A stretch of DNA of 60,116 bases. It comes from Lachnospiraceae bacterium. GTDB taxonomy: Bacteria > Bacillota > Clostridia > Lachnospirales > Lachnospiraceae. Of this stretch, positions 16,896-26,498 are shown piece after piece. The stretch covers positions 1 to 60,116 of the forward strand of contig JAJQDE010000021.1 in the NCBI GenBank assembly GCA_021202335.1. Reading direction: 5' to 3'. The notes under the pieces were generated by a model. That model made no database searches. It worked only from the letters and a program-made list of their open reading frames with translations, and had not been told where the DNA came from. A program made the translations under genes and the position numbers. How positions within the stretch are numbered: position 1 is the stretch's first letter; each line of letters opens with the position of its first letter.

Positions 16896-18293
16896 ATGAG
16901 GAAAAGAGTGAAAAATTTGAAATACAGACCGGTATATGCAGCCGCCCTTATGTGCCTTATGCTGCTTGCGGCAGGCGGCTGCGCTGACAATACGGATGCG
17001 GACACGCAGGAAGCTTTGGAAAGCATAACGCCCGCAAATATATATGATTCAGAGGATGCGGCGGTTGTCGTGCAAAAAGACACGGAGGCGGGCACGATCA
17101 GGCTCCAGAATATCGCCACCTCCAAACGGTATACGCTGAATTACAGCGGCACGACGGCAGCTTATAATAAATACGGCGAGGCAATCTCAATGCAGCAGCT
17201 AAAGGAAGGAAGCGTGGTGACAGTGCGCTTTTACAAGTCTACAAAGGCGCTTTCCTATATTCAGGAAAATACCGATGCTTTTTCCTTTTTGGCTTTGTCC
17301 GGCTATGAGCTTGACCTTCAGAACGGAAAGATAACCGTCGGCGGGACAGCCTACACCATGAGCAGCAGCGTGGTGGTCGTGTCGGACGGCGCTGAAACGG
17401 AGCCGTGGGAGCTTAACGCGGTGGACGTCATAAGCATGTGGGGATATCAGGACAGGATTTACGGCATCAATGTGGAAAAAGGGCACGGCTATCTGCGCCT
17501 TCAGAATGAGGATTACTTTGTGGGCGGCTGGATTGATGTGGGCGATAAGGTAGTCAAAAAAATCGAGGAGGACATGCTTCTTGTGGTGCCCGAGGGCACA
17601 TACAGCGCGATGGTCAGCAATAATGGCAGCAGCGCCACACAGGAGATAACCTTTGCAAGGAACGAGGAAATGCTTTGGGATTTGGGCGACGTCGAAATCA
17701 CGGTCGTGCAGACGGGAAAAGTCATATTTACCCTGACGCCCGTGACGGCTGCAGTGACGATAGACGGGGCGGCGGTCGACACCTCGCAGCCTGTGGAGCT
17801 GGAATATGGCATACATTCCATGCGCGTGTCGGCGGACGGGTACGACACGGTAGCGCAGTATATAAAGGTAGCGGAGCCGTCAGCGTCCGTAAATGTGGAG
17901 CTGGAAGAGAGCAGCGGGGAGGAAACGCAGGACGAGACCCTGACGGACGCGGATAAAGAGGGCGGGCAGGAAAACGGAGAGGAGCCGCCCGAGGGAGAGG
18001 AGTCGCCTGACGGAGAGGAGCCGCCCGAGGAGTCGCAGGCGCAGAGCGGTACGGACGCCGTCGCGTCGTCGTCCGGTTATCGGGTTTATATAGACGCGCC
18101 CGAGGACGTGGAGGTCTATGTTGACGGCAGCTACATCGGCATTGCGCCCGTGGATTTTGCCAAGAAGGAGGGCAGCTATGTGGTGACGCTTCGAAAGACC
18201 GGCTGTCAGACAAGGAGCTATACGCTCCAGATTGACGGAGAGGAAAAGGATGTCAATTATTCCTTCGCGGAGCTGCTTGAGCTTGACGAATAG
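16896..18293 (+). CDS. PEGA-domain lipoprotein
   Basis: The 465-residue protein has a lipoprotein signal peptide with lipobox LAAGGC, so it is predicted to be lipid-anchored on the outer face of the membrane. A beta-rich middle is followed by a PEGA repeat (VTIDGAAVDTSQPVELEYG), a Glu/Pro-rich low-complexity linker (~350-390) and a second PEGA repeat (VEVYVDGSYIGIAPVDF). PEGA domains are common on cell-surface proteins. The substrate is unknown. It stands alone between the CotS-like gene and hup. Confidence 0.75.
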   Translation: MRKRVKNLKYRPVYAAALMCLMLLAAGGCADNTDADTQEALESITPANIYDSEDAAVVVQKDTEAGTIRLQNIATSKRYTLNYSGTTAAYNKYGEAISMQQLKEGSVVTVRFYKSTKALSYIQENTDAFSFLALSGYELDLQNGKITVGGTAYTMSSSVVVVSDGAETEPWELNAVDVISMWGYQDRIYGINVEKGHGYLRLQNEDYFVGGWIDVGDKVVKKIEEDMLLVVPEGTYSAMVSNNGSSATQEITFARNEEMLWDLGDVEITVVQTGKVIFTLTPVTAAVTIDGAAVDTSQPVELEYGIHSMRVSADGYDTVAQYIKVAEPSASVNVELEESSGEETQDETLTDADKEGGQENGEEPPEGEESPDGEEPPEESQAQSGTDAVASSSGYRVYIDAPEDVEVYVDGSYIGIAPVDFAKKEGSYVVTLRKTGCQTRSYTLQIDGEEKDVNYSFAELLELDE

Positions 18294-18342
18294 CCTGAAA
18301 ATGAAAAACTTATAAAAAACGGCAAAAAATGGGCGTTTTTTC

Positions 18343-18371
18343 TTGACAAAACACAGCTTTTCCCCTATAAA
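18343..18371 (+). promoter_or_regulatory. Sigma-A promoter of hup
   Basis: TTGACA (18343-18348), a 17-bp spacer and TATAAA (18366-18371), about 98 nt before the ATG. Confidence 0.85.
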
Positions 18372-18468
18372 TAGATATAGGCGCGTAAAAACGCGCAGGC
18401 TGTTTGGCAATCGGACAGTTTTCATTGCAAAAAGAGTATACAGTAAAACTAAGAGGAGGAGTTCAACA

Positions 18469-18744
18469 ATGAACAAAACAGAATTAGTAGCAGCAATTGC
18501 AGAGCAGGCTGAAATGCCAAAGAAGGATGCAGAGAAGGCTTTGACAGCGTTCACTGAGGTTGTTACAAAGGAATTAAAGAAGGGTGAGAAGATTCAGCTC
18601 GTTGGATTCGGTACGTTTGAGGTAGCAGAGAGAGCAGCCAGAGAGGGAAGAAATCCGCAGACAGGCGAAACAATGAAGATTGCTGCATCAAAGGCGCCCA
18701 AGTTCAAGCCCGGCAAGGCATTGAAGGATGAGGTAAACAGATAA
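18469..18744 (+). CDS. hup: HU-family DNA-binding protein
   Basis: The 91-residue protein [20 protein letters not shown]... carries the HU signature [21 protein letters not shown], of which the arm RNPQTG contacts DNA. It is a nucleoid-associated protein. AGGAGG 8 nt upstream fixes the start at 18469. It begins the conserved hup-rqcP-yabP-yabQ-divIC order. Confidence 0.95.
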   Translation: MNKTELVAAIAEQAEMPKKDAEKALTAFTEVVTKELKKGEKIQLVGFGTFEVAERAAREGRNPQTGETMKIAASKAPKFKPGKALKDEVNR

Positions 18745-18990
18745 TTGCGGTTAGATAAATATTTAAAGGTGTCGAGTCTGATTAAGCGCCGTACCGTGGC
18801 AAACGAGGCGTGCGATGCGGGCAGGGTCCTGATAAATGACAAGCCTGCAAAAGCGTCCGCGAATGTCAAGGTCGGCGACATATTGACCATTCAGTTTGGA
18901 AACAAGGATGTCAAAGTGGAAATCCTTGATGTCCGGGAAACTGTGAAGAAGGACGATGCCACGGAGCTTTTTAAGTATATCCAGGTCTGA
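18745..18990 (+). CDS. rqcP: S4-domain RNA-binding protein RqcP (YabO)
   Basis: The 81-residue protein is a lone S4 domain (LRLDKYLKVSSLIKRR, then GRVLINDKPAKAS). Homologues associate with 50S ribosomes and help RqcH add Ala tails in ribosome quality control. A TTG start abuts the hup stop with no gap, so translational coupling is likely. The position between hup and yabP agrees. Confidence 0.88.
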   Translation: MRLDKYLKVSSLIKRRTVANEACDAGRVLINDKPAKASANVKVGDILTIQFGNKDVKVEILDVRETVKKDDATELFKYIQV

Positions 18991-19043
18991 AAGCGCCCCT
19001 TTTCTCATATATTGAAATATGAGGAGAGGGGTGCTTTATTATT

Positions 19044-19385
19044 ATGATAAATACCGGATTTGAGAACAGCGGCTTCGGAAACATCGGCTTAAAGGGCGCA
19101 AATGCGGGGAACGCGGATGCCGGGGCGCATAAGCTTTGCCTGGAGCAGCGCAGGGATTGTAAAATAACGAGTGTGATTAACGTTCACGCGTTTGATGAAA
19201 ACAATATATTGATGGAAACTGTTGATGGAATGTTGGCAATCAAGGGAGCAGGTCTGCATGTCAGCCGCCTTAATCTTGAGAAGGGGGAGGCAGATGTGGA
19301 CGGAAGGGTGGACTCGCTTGCGTATTCGGATAAAAATACGCTCGCTAAAAAGGGAGAGGGGCTTCTGACACGCCTGTTTGGCTGA
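19044..19385 (+). CDS. yabP: Sporulation protein YabP
   Basis: The 113-residue protein has the YabP core CKITSVINVHAFDENNILMET, then GAGLHVSRLNLEKGE. A Gly/Asn-rich N-terminal extension of ~30 residues is unusual. It has a 1-nt overlap with yabQ. It is expected to be needed for spore envelope assembly in sporulating members. Confidence 0.85.
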   Translation: MINTGFENSGFGNIGLKGANAGNADAGAHKLCLEQRRDCKITSVINVHAFDENNILMETVDGMLAIKGAGLHVSRLNLEKGEADVDGRVDSLAYSDKNTLAKKGEGLLTRLFG

Positions 19386-19861
19386 TGAGTGAAAATATTA
19401 TTGCTGATTTTGATTTATGGCTCGCATCCGTGGCGGCGGGCTTATGCATGGCGTTTGCCTACGATCTGCTGCGGCTGCTGCGGCGGCTTGTGCGGCACGG
19501 CAGGCTTGCCGTGGATTTTGAAGATTTGCTGTATTGGACGCTCTGTTTTTTTGCAAGCTTTACGCTTCTTTATTATGGAAACAACGGAGTAATCCGCTTT
19601 GTGGCTGTGCTCGGGGCAGCCATAGGGATGCTGATTTACAGTGTTTCCGTCGGGCGCTTTTTCGTGCGGCTTGGCTGTTTTCTGATAAATAAGACAATTG
19701 GAAGCATTTTCCGGCATTTGTGCAGGATTTTCGGAAGATTGCATAAATTGATCCGTTTTAAAGCCCGAAAAATCCGAAACCGGGTGGAAAATGTCGGAAT
19801 TTTTAACAAAATTAAAAAAAATTCGCCGCGACAGGTTGACGCAAAAGCGGTATCGGCATAA
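19385..19861 (+). CDS. yabQ: Spore cortex biosynthesis protein YabQ
   Basis: The 158-residue protein has several hydrophobic segments (LASVAAGLCMAFAYDLL; LYWTLCFFASFTLLYYG; FVAVLGAAIGMLIY) and a basic C-terminal tail, as in YabQ membrane proteins. Its start overlaps the yabP stop by 1 nt, so it is coupled. Confidence 0.82.
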   Translation: MSENIIADFDLWLASVAAGLCMAFAYDLLRLLRRLVRHGRLAVDFEDLLYWTLCFFASFTLLYYGNNGVIRFVAVLGAAIGMLIYSVSVGRFFVRLGCFLINKTIGSIFRHLCRIFGRLHKLIRFKARKIRNRVENVGIFNKIKKNSPRQVDAKAVSA

Positions 19862-19923
19862 AATAGATGTACACCGTGATTTTTTCATAGCTAATCGCAA
19901 AAATAAGGAAAGGAGCGGACCGC

Positions 19924-20253
19924 ATGTCAGGAAGAACGGCAAAAAGAAGAAAAAAACCAAAATTTCGACGCAACGGGAATGAAAATCGTCTTGGCATGAC
20001 GGCGGCAATGATTGCCATTGTCATAATGACACTGGTGGTCGGCGTTAATTCCATTTCCTTAAAACAGAAGGAAGAGAAATACGCGGCGCGGGAGGAGGAG
20101 CTTTTGGAGCTTATCGCCGATGAGGAGGCAAGGACGCAGGAGCTTGAGGAGCTTGCCACCTATACGAAAACTAAGAAATATGCCGAGGAAGTGGCAAAGG
20201 AGAAGCTCGGGCTGGTGTATGAGAACGAGATTATTTTTCAGGAGGTTGATTAG
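19924..20253 (+). CDS. divIC: Septum formation initiator DivIC/FtsB-like
   Basis: The 109-residue protein has a basic cytoplasmic N-terminus, one membrane segment (MTAAMIAIVIMTLVVGV), a coiled coil (QKEEKYAAREEELLELIAD) and the extracellular KLGLVYENEIIF end typical of FtsB/DivIC. It would form part of the FtsL-DivIC-DivIB division complex. AAGGAG precedes the ATG. Confidence 0.85.
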   Translation: MSGRTAKRRKKPKFRRNGNENRLGMTAAMIAIVIMTLVVGVNSISLKQKEEKYAAREEELLELIADEEARTQELEELATYTKTKKYAEEVAKEKLGLVYENEIIFQEVD

Positions 20254-20280
20254 TGCGCTCTGCGGGGGCGCACTTTTTGT
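20252..20280 (+). terminator. Terminator after divIC
   Basis: AGTGCGC and GCGCACT with a 9-nt loop, then TTTTTG. The stem begins within the stop region. Confidence 0.75.
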
Positions 20281-20310
20281 CAACAAAAATATGCGGCAAG
20301 GGTCTTTGGT

Positions 20311-20343
20311 TTGACAAAATAATATTCCGGAAACCCTTATACT
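20311..20343 (+). promoter_or_regulatory. Spo0A-type promoter of spoIIE with a 21-bp spacer
   Basis: TTGACA (20311-20316) and TATACT (20338-20343) are separated by 21 bp. The Spo0A-activated sigma-A promoters spoIIE and spoIIG of Bacillus subtilis are known for 21-22 bp spacers. TTTGACAAAA at the -35 resembles a 0A box loosely. Confidence 0.6.
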
Positions 20344-20382
20344 TGATACAAAATACCTTTTGGCAGGGGAGGATTAAGGGTT

Positions 20383-21567
20383 ATGAAAACAAATCTTACG
20401 GAAAATAAATCGTTGTTTACGGGTTACAGCAGAAAGAAGCTTTACTGCCTGGCGCAGACCTATGAGGAGCTGGCAAAGCTTTACAGGGACGGTCAGAGCG
20501 TGGACAGGCTGTCTTTTACCGGCAATATGCCGGACAGAAAGGATATTCTGTACCGCATGGAGATGAATGAAACAAAGCAGATATTTGCGAGCTATCTGGA
20601 GGAAATATCGGAGGCGTTTACCGACGTGGCGGACACGGTAATGCAGGTAAGCCTTCCGCTTGAGCACAGGAAAAGGGCGTTGGTGCAATACCTGAAAAAA
20701 CAGGGAATACAGGTGAAGGAGATTATTTTTATCGAGGGCGGGCAGTCGCGCCGCGTAAGCCTTGAGGCGCGGGCGCTCGGCAGGGGGCAGATACCCGTGC
20801 GGGAGCTGGCAGGGCTTTTGTCGGTGTATTTTGACAGGAGGCTTATGCCGTCGCTTGAGAGCGCGGAAACGCTCGGCAGAGGCTATAATCTTTTCGTGCT
20901 TGAGGACGAGCCGCGCTATTCGGTATTGAGCGCGATGTCACGGGCGGTAAAGGAGGACGAAAAAGTTTCAGGTGACAATTTTTCGATTGAGGAATATAAT
21001 CAAAATCAAACAGTCGCGATGATATCCGACGGCATGGGCAGCGGAGAGCGGGCGTGCGGCGACAGCCGCCGCGTGATTGAATTTATGGAAAGATTTTTGG
21101 AGGCGGGATTTTCAAAGGAAAGGGCGCTTAGCATGGCAAACGGGGCGCTTTTCTCACAGAACCCGTTTGGAAATCTTGCGACGCTTGACATCTGCAGCAT
21201 CAATCTTTTGAACGGAGAGGCGGAATTTATCAAGGCGGGAGCCGCCTCAAGCTTCGTGAAGCATGGGGGCAGGGTCGAGGAGATAGCCGCCGACACGCTG
21301 CCGCTTGGCAGCATGGAGGAGCTGAATACGATGCAGCTTGACGTGCAGCTTTGCGATACGGATATACTGATAATGGCTTCCGACGGAGTGACGGACGCCT
21401 TTGATGGTATTGGGACAGGGAGGCTTGCGGATATTATTGCCAAAACCGCCTTTGTCAATCCGCGGGAGCTTGCGGATTATATCCTGCAGTATGCGATAAG
21501 CTGCCGGGGAGGGCATATACGCGACGACATGACGGTGCTTGCGATGTATGTGAACAAGGCAGATTGA
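20383..21567 (+). CDS. spoIIE: Stage II sporulation protein E, short form without the membrane domain
   Basis: The 394-residue protein ends in a PP2C/SpoIIE phosphatase domain: VAMISDGMGSGERACGDSRR, TLDICSINLLNGEAEFIK, MASDGVTDAF and RDDMTVL supply the metal-binding Asp residues. SpoIIE dephosphorylates SpoIIAA to activate sigma-F in the forespore. The usual form is ~800 residues with ten N-terminal membrane segments; here there is none, and only ~130 nt separate it from divIC. A GGGGAGG before the ATG and its own promoter suggest an expressed gene. The order divIC-spoIIE-tilS supports the name. Confidence 0.82.
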   Translation: MKTNLTENKSLFTGYSRKKLYCLAQTYEELAKLYRDGQSVDRLSFTGNMPDRKDILYRMEMNETKQIFASYLEEISEAFTDVADTVMQVSLPLEHRKRALVQYLKKQGIQVKEIIFIEGGQSRRVSLEARALGRGQIPVRELAGLLSVYFDRRLMPSLESAETLGRGYNLFVLEDEPRYSVLSAMSRAVKEDEKVSGDNFSIEEYNQNQTVAMISDGMGSGERACGDSRRVIEFMERFLEAGFSKERALSMANGALFSQNPFGNLATLDICSINLLNGEAEFIKAGAASSFVKHGGRVEEIAADTLPLGSMEELNTMQLDVQLCDTDILIMASDGVTDAFDGIGTGRLADIIAKTAFVNPRELADYILQYAISCRGGHIRDDMTVLAMYVNKAD

Positions 21568-21589
21568 CAGGCGCACGGGGAGTGTACAA

Positions 21590-23017
21590 ATGATTGCGAA
21601 AAAGGTATCGGAATACGCGGACAGGCATCATATGCTTGAGGAAAATGATTACGTGGTGGCGGGAGTATCGGGCGGCGCGGACTCGGTATGCCTTATTTTT
21701 ATGCTGCAAGAGCTGAAAAAGAAAATTCCCATAACGCTGCATGCGGTGCATGTAAATCACATGATCCGGCAGGACGCGGCAGACGACGCCGCTTATGTGG
21801 AGCGGCTCTGCAAAACGCTTAACATTCCGTTTACGCTTGTGGAGCGCAACGTGGAGAGGCTTGCCGCAGAGCGGCATATTTCCGTCGAGGAGGCGGGAAG
21901 GGATGCGCGCTATGAGGCGTTTAGCCGCGTGCTGGATAACAGGCAGGGGAAAATCGCTGTCGCGCACAATAAAAACGATTGCTGCGAAACCTTTCTTTTC
22001 AACCTGTTCCGGGGAAGCTCGCTTAAGGGGCTTTCCGGAATACCGCCCGTGCGCGGTCAGATCATACGTCCGCTCCTGTGCCTTGAGAGAAGTGAAATCG
22101 AGGAATTTTTGGATAAAAACGGAATAAAATATTGTATAGACAGCACAAATTTGGAGGATAATTATACAAGGAATAAAATCAGGCACCGTATATTGGGGAC
22201 GGCAGCGCAGGAAATAAGCCCCGCCGCGGTGGAGCATATTGGCGATGCGTGCGAGCGGATAAGCGAGGCATATTCGCTCCTTGACGATATGGCGGGGAGC
22301 GCATATTCCGCGTGTGTGTCCGCGGATACGGAAGGACTCAGCATAGACGGCACAGGCTTTGCGGGGCTGCACCCGACAATTCAGGGCTATGTCATCATGG
22401 AAGCGCTTGCAAGGCTTGCGGGCAGCAGAAGGGATATCGAGTCGGTCCACATCGGACAGGTTAAGGCGCTGTTTGAAAAACAGTGCGGGCGGAAAATAAA
22501 TCTGCCGTATGGGATATGCGCGCAGCGCGGTTACGCGGGAGTGACGCTGCGTAAGACAGCTTGGGCGCCGGCAAAGGCAGGCGCCGCGCGGGAATATAGG
22601 GTGACGCCCTCCGACACGGAGCGCCTTTTAAGGGGGGAGCGCGTGGAGATAAGCCTGCGCGCGGGCGAAACGCTGTTTCTGTGCGTAAAGGACGCTGCAG
22701 CGCAAAAAGAAAAAAATATTCCGCAAAAAAAGTATACTAAATGGCTTGATTATGATAGAATAAAAGATAATATTGTCGTAAGATGCAGAAAAGAGGGGGA
22801 TTATCTCACTATCGACATGCCCGGAGGGGAAGTCCGGAGAAAGACCCTCAAGTCTTACTTTATTGATAATAAAATACCCGCAGGCGAACGCGGCGAAATT
22901 TTCCTTGTGACGGAGGGGAGCCATGTTCTGTGGATTGCGGGCGGACGCATCAGCAGCTTTTATAAGGTAAGCGGCAGCACAAAGCGCATTTTGGAGCTTG
23001 TGCTGGTGAAGGCTTAA
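21590..23017 (+). CDS. tilS: tRNA(Ile)-lysidine synthase
   Basis: The 475-residue protein has the PP-loop SGGADS at 27-32, HVNHMIR, and HNKNDCCETFLFNLFRGS. It also has the TilS C-terminal substrate-recognition part. It converts the wobble C of the tRNA for AUA codons to lysidine with ATP and lysine, which is essential for AUA decoding. Confidence 0.93.
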   Translation: MIAKKVSEYADRHHMLEENDYVVAGVSGGADSVCLIFMLQELKKKIPITLHAVHVNHMIRQDAADDAAYVERLCKTLNIPFTLVERNVERLAAERHISVEEAGRDARYEAFSRVLDNRQGKIAVAHNKNDCCETFLFNLFRGSSLKGLSGIPPVRGQIIRPLLCLERSEIEEFLDKNGIKYCIDSTNLEDNYTRNKIRHRILGTAAQEISPAAVEHIGDACERISEAYSLLDDMAGSAYSACVSADTEGLSIDGTGFAGLHPTIQGYVIMEALARLAGSRRDIESVHIGQVKALFEKQCGRKINLPYGICAQRGYAGVTLRKTAWAPAKAGAAREYRVTPSDTERLLRGERVEISLRAGETLFLCVKDAAAQKEKNIPQKKYTKWLDYDRIKDNIVVRCRKEGDYLTIDMPGGEVRRKTLKSYFIDNKIPAGERGEIFLVTEGSHVLWIAGGRISSFYKVSGSTKRILELVLVKA

Positions 23018-23063
23018 AGGAAAGCGGACAATTAAAAGAAGGCGAACAAAGGAGGAACGCAAA

Positions 23064-23588
23064 ATGGCAGAGCATGTGCGGGTCATGCTGACGGAAAAGG
23101 AACTGGATGCAAGAATACAGGCGCTTGGCAATGAAATCAGCCGCGATTATGCGGGGAAAAGCGTGCATCTTGTATGTGTCCTTAAGGGCGGCATTTTTTT
23201 TATGTGCGAGCTTGCAAAGCGCATTACCGTCCCGGTTTCGATAGACTTTATGTCAGTGTCAAGCTACGGGAAGGACACAAAGTCGAGCGGAGTAGTTAAA
23301 ATTGTGAAGGATTTGGATGAATCGCTTAAGGATAAGGATGTAATCGTGGTGGAGGATATTGTGGATTCGGGGAGGACTTTGAGCTATCTGTTTGAGCTTT
23401 TGGGGAAAAGGGGACCTAAGAGCCTTGCACTGTGCACGCTCCTTGACAAGCCGTCAAGGCGTGTGGTCGACATACGCGCGGACTATACCGGCTTTGAGAT
23501 ACCCGATGAATTTGTGGTAGGCTATGGTCTGGACTACAACCAAAGATACAGAAATCTGCCATATATAGGGGTAGTTGAATTTAACTAG
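23064..23588 (+). CDS. hpt: Hypoxanthine phosphoribosyltransferase
   Basis: The 174-residue protein has the PRPP-binding motif VVEDIVDSGRTL, the flexible-loop region SVSSYGKDTKSSG, and a YRNLPYIG end. It makes IMP (and GMP) from the base and PRPP. The Shine-Dalgarno is AAGGAGG. It lies between tilS and ftsH as in many Firmicutes. Confidence 0.95.
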   Translation: MAEHVRVMLTEKELDARIQALGNEISRDYAGKSVHLVCVLKGGIFFMCELAKRITVPVSIDFMSVSSYGKDTKSSGVVKIVKDLDESLKDKDVIVVEDIVDSGRTLSYLFELLGKRGPKSLALCTLLDKPSRRVVDIRADYTGFEIPDEFVVGYGLDYNQRYRNLPYIGVVEFN

Positions 23589-23603
23589 AAAAGAGGAAAA
23601 GCA

Positions 23604-25439
23604 TTGGGAAAAAATTCAAGAAGCATTAATCTTACGTTTATAGTGATCATGATTTTGATAGGCGTGACAATCTGGCTGAGCTTCACTAAGGAGAGTGAAG
23701 AGCTCTATACGAGAGGCGAGCTTATCACTCAGCTTGAAGCGGGCGAGGTGGTAAGCGCGGAGATACAGCCGAACGCACAGGTGCCTACAGGAACCGTGTA
23801 TTTTACGCTGAGAAGCTCCCAGCAGGTGAAAAAGCTGTATGTATCGGATGTTGTGGAGATACAGGAGCTTTTGGAGGAATATAATCTGGATCCAGTGGTG
23901 AATGATGTGCCGCAGGAAAACTGGTTTTTGACGGAGCTGCTGCCGCTGTTGATGCTTTTAGTGGTAGTGGTGTTTATGTTCAGCATGATGACGGCGCAGA
24001 ATTCCGGCGGTGGCGGCGGAAAAATGATGAATTTCGGCAAGAGCCGCGCGCGCCTCACCACGGGAGGCGAGGTCACGTTCAAGGATGTCGCGGGTATGCA
24101 GGAGGAGAAGGAGGATTTGGAGGAAATCGTTGATTTTCTCAAGGATCCTTCAAAGTATACAAAGGTGGGCGCGAGAATCCCCAAGGGCGTGCTGCTTGAG
24201 GGTGCGCCGGGTACAGGTAAGACCCTGCTTGCAAAGGCGATTGCTGGAGAAGCGCATGTGCCGTTTTTCTCTATTTCAGGTTCGGATTTTGTGGAAATGT
24301 TTGTCGGCGTGGGCGCGTCGCGCGTGCGCGATCTGTTTTCGGACGCTAAGAAAAACGCGCCGTGCATTGTTTTCATTGATGAGATTGACGCCGTGGCAAG
24401 ACGCCGCGGAACAGGTATGGGCGGCGGACATGACGAGCGTGAGCAGACGCTGAACCAAATGCTTGTTGAGATGGACGGATTTGGCACGAACGAGGGGATT
24501 ATCGTCATGGCGGCGACAAACCGTGTGGATATCTTAGACCCTGCGATTTTAAGACCGGGGCGCTTTGACCGCAAAATCAGTGTGGGACGCCCTGATGTAG
24601 GCGGCAGGGAGGAAATCCTGAACGTACATGCCAAAAACAAGCCGCTTTCCGAGGATGTTGACTTAAAGCAGGTGGCGCAGACCACAGCAGGCTTTACGGG
24701 AGCGGATTTGGAAAACCTGCTGAACGAGTCGGCAATACAGGCCGCGAAGGAGAACAGAGCCTATATTGTGCAGGAGGACATCAACAAGTCCTTTATAAAG
24801 GTGGGAATCGGCGCGGAGAAAAAGAGCCGCATTATTTCTGATAAGGAAAAAAGGATTACGGCTTACCATGAGGCGGGGCATGCGATACTGTTCCATGTGC
24901 TTCCCGATGTGGGTCCGGTGCATATGGTTTCCATCATTCCTACCGGATTGGGCGCGGCGGGCTATACGATGCCGCTGCCGGAGCGGGATGAGATGTTCAA
25001 CACAAAGGGGCATATGATGCAGGATATCATGGTATCGCTGGGCGGGCGCATCGCGGAGGAGCTTATCTTTGACGATGTGACGACGGGCGCGTCAAGCGAT
25101 ATTAAAAAAGCGACTAAGGAAGCAAGGGCTATGGTGACGCGCTACGGATTTTCCGAAAACATCGGCGTGATCAACTATGATGAGGACGACAACGAGGTGT
25201 TTATCGGCCGCGACCTTGCACACACAAGAAGCCATTCCGAGGCAGTCGCAAATGAGATTGACATTGAAGTGAAGGCAATTATCGACGAGTGCTATAAAAA
25301 GGCGAAGGATATTATTTTGAAGCATGAAAATGTTCTTCACTCCTGCGCGAAGCTTCTGCTGGAGCGGGAAAAGATAGGGCGCGCTGACTTTGAGGCGCTG
25401 TTTGATACGCCGGCAGAGGGCGCGGAAGCTGCGGAGTAA
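23604..25439 (+). CDS. ftsH: ATP-dependent zinc metalloprotease FtsH
   Basis: The 611-residue protein has a TTG start after AGAGG. There are two membrane segments (residues ~9-27 and ~107-128), a Gly-rich linker, and an AAA domain with Walker A GAPGTGKT (200-207), Walker [11 protein letters not shown] and the SRH region [18 protein letters not shown]. The zinc site is HEAGH (422-426). It degrades membrane and regulatory proteins at the inner face of the membrane. Confidence 0.97.
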   Translation: MGKNSRSINLTFIVIMILIGVTIWLSFTKESEELYTRGELITQLEAGEVVSAEIQPNAQVPTGTVYFTLRSSQQVKKLYVSDVVEIQELLEEYNLDPVVNDVPQENWFLTELLPLLMLLVVVVFMFSMMTAQNSGGGGGKMMNFGKSRARLTTGGEVTFKDVAGMQEEKEDLEEIVDFLKDPSKYTKVGARIPKGVLLEGAPGTGKTLLAKAIAGEAHVPFFSISGSDFVEMFVGVGASRVRDLFSDAKKNAPCIVFIDEIDAVARRRGTGMGGGHDEREQTLNQMLVEMDGFGTNEGIIVMAATNRVDILDPAILRPGRFDRKISVGRPDVGGREEILNVHAKNKPLSEDVDLKQVAQTTAGFTGADLENLLNESAIQAAKENRAYIVQEDINKSFIKVGIGAEKKSRIISDKEKRITAYHEAGHAILFHVLPDVGPVHMVSIIPTGLGAAGYTMPLPERDEMFNTKGHMMQDIMVSLGGRIAEELIFDDVTTGASSDIKKATKEARAMVTRYGFSENIGVINYDEDDNEVFIGRDLAHTRSHSEAVANEIDIEVKAIIDECYKKAKDIILKHENVLHSCAKLLLEREKIGRADFEALFDTPAEGAEAAE

Positions 25440-25653
25440 TAAGCCTGAAAAACCTTCAAGCCCGAGTTGGTGTCGCAGATGGGTGAAAAGTGCACAAATA
25501 AAGCTCATAAAATTTGTAAATTTTGTGGAATAAATGGATAGATTTTACAGGGGGTTTATGCAATAATACATATTGTAATCCCCAATATATATAAATATAT
25601 TACTTATAGTAAAATCTAATTTTACTATACCCCATAAAGAAATACCTTCTCTA

Positions 25654-25690
25654 AAAAGAAACAGCTTGAAATAAGCTGTTTCTTTTTTAT
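25654..25690. terminator. Bidirectional terminator between converging ftsH and the CAP-domain gene
   Basis: AAAAGAAACAGCTT and AAGCTGTTTCTTTT with a 5-nt loop, T-rich on one side and A-rich on the other. The remaining sequence 25440-25653 is AT-rich and holds nothing else recognised. Confidence 0.85.
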
Positions 25691-25706
25691 GAGCAACTCC
25701 TATTAT

Positions 25707-26402
25707 TTAGTACGTAAACAATTGCACCCAGTAATTTATGCCGTTGGTATCCTGATAATGCCCTATGCCGATATTTTTAAAATTGACGTTTAAAATATTT
25801 GCGCGGTGTCCGTCGCTGTTCATCCAGGCGTTCATCACCTCCTCGGGGCTTTTCTGACCCCAGGCAATGTTTTCGCCGCTGCCACGGTATGATACGTTGA
25901 ATTGGCTAAGTACGCTGCTGAAGCTGCTGCCGTCAGGTCTTGTATGAGAAAAGCTCTGTTTGATTTCCACGGCTCTTACGTCTGCCGCCGCAGATATATC
26001 CTCTGACAGGGTAACTGCTGAAAGCCCTGCTTTTGCGCGTTCCGCATTGACAAGCTCTGCAATCTGTTCAGCATAGGATAACGTGTCCGTGTCGGAAACC
26101 TCCGTGTTCGGAATATCACCGCCGGACTCGCCGGCGCTTGGAGCGTCCGAGGCAGGCGGAACGGTCACATTCGGTTTATCCGTGCTGCCTGAATTTCCGC
26201 CTGTTGTGCAGCCGCTGATGATTTCCGAGCAAATATCCTTTAAGGTCTGCGGCAGACAGTCAAAGCCCTGTCCGACATAAACCGTATAACAATTTCCGGA
26301 TGAAACGCTGCTTACCTTCAGCTCCGCCGCAGAAGCAGTCAGCGGCGCGGCGCTCATCAAAGCGGTTGATAACAGTGTCATTAAAAAAAGATTCTTTTTC
26401 AT
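25707..26402 (-). CDS. Secreted CAP-domain (SCP/PR1, YkwD-like) protein
   Basis: The 231-residue protein has a Sec signal peptide (MKKNLFLMTLLSTALMSAA... ASA), a Ser/Pro/Gly linker (~75-105) and a CAP domain with NAERAKAGL, FSHTRPDG, GENIAWG and HRANILN, including the conserved His/Glu cavity residues. A Shine-Dalgarno GGAGG lies upstream. Clostridial relatives are often cell-surface or spore-associated proteins; the activity is unknown. Confidence 0.88.
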   Translation of the reverse strand: MKKNLFLMTLLSTALMSAAPLTASAAELKVSSVSSGNCYTVYVGQGFDCLPQTLKDICSEIISGCTTGGNSGSTDKPNVTVPPASDAPSAGESGGDIPNTEVSDTDTLSYAEQIAELVNAERAKAGLSAVTLSEDISAAADVRAVEIKQSFSHTRPDGSSFSSVLSQFNVSYRGSGENIAWGQKSPEEVMNAWMNSDGHRANILNVNFKNIGIGHYQDTNGINYWVQLFTY

Positions 26403-26498
26403 GGTAATCCTCCAATCATTCCCCTTAAATATTAACTATTTGTTACAAAAGTTATGCTAACATATTACAAAGGGAAATGATACAGGAAAATACCGGTA

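Noticed and set aside
21455-22450. Long minus-strand reading frame of 331 codons opposite tilS
   Set aside because: Shadow of a strongly supported gene; no Shine-Dalgarno and no family-like sequence.
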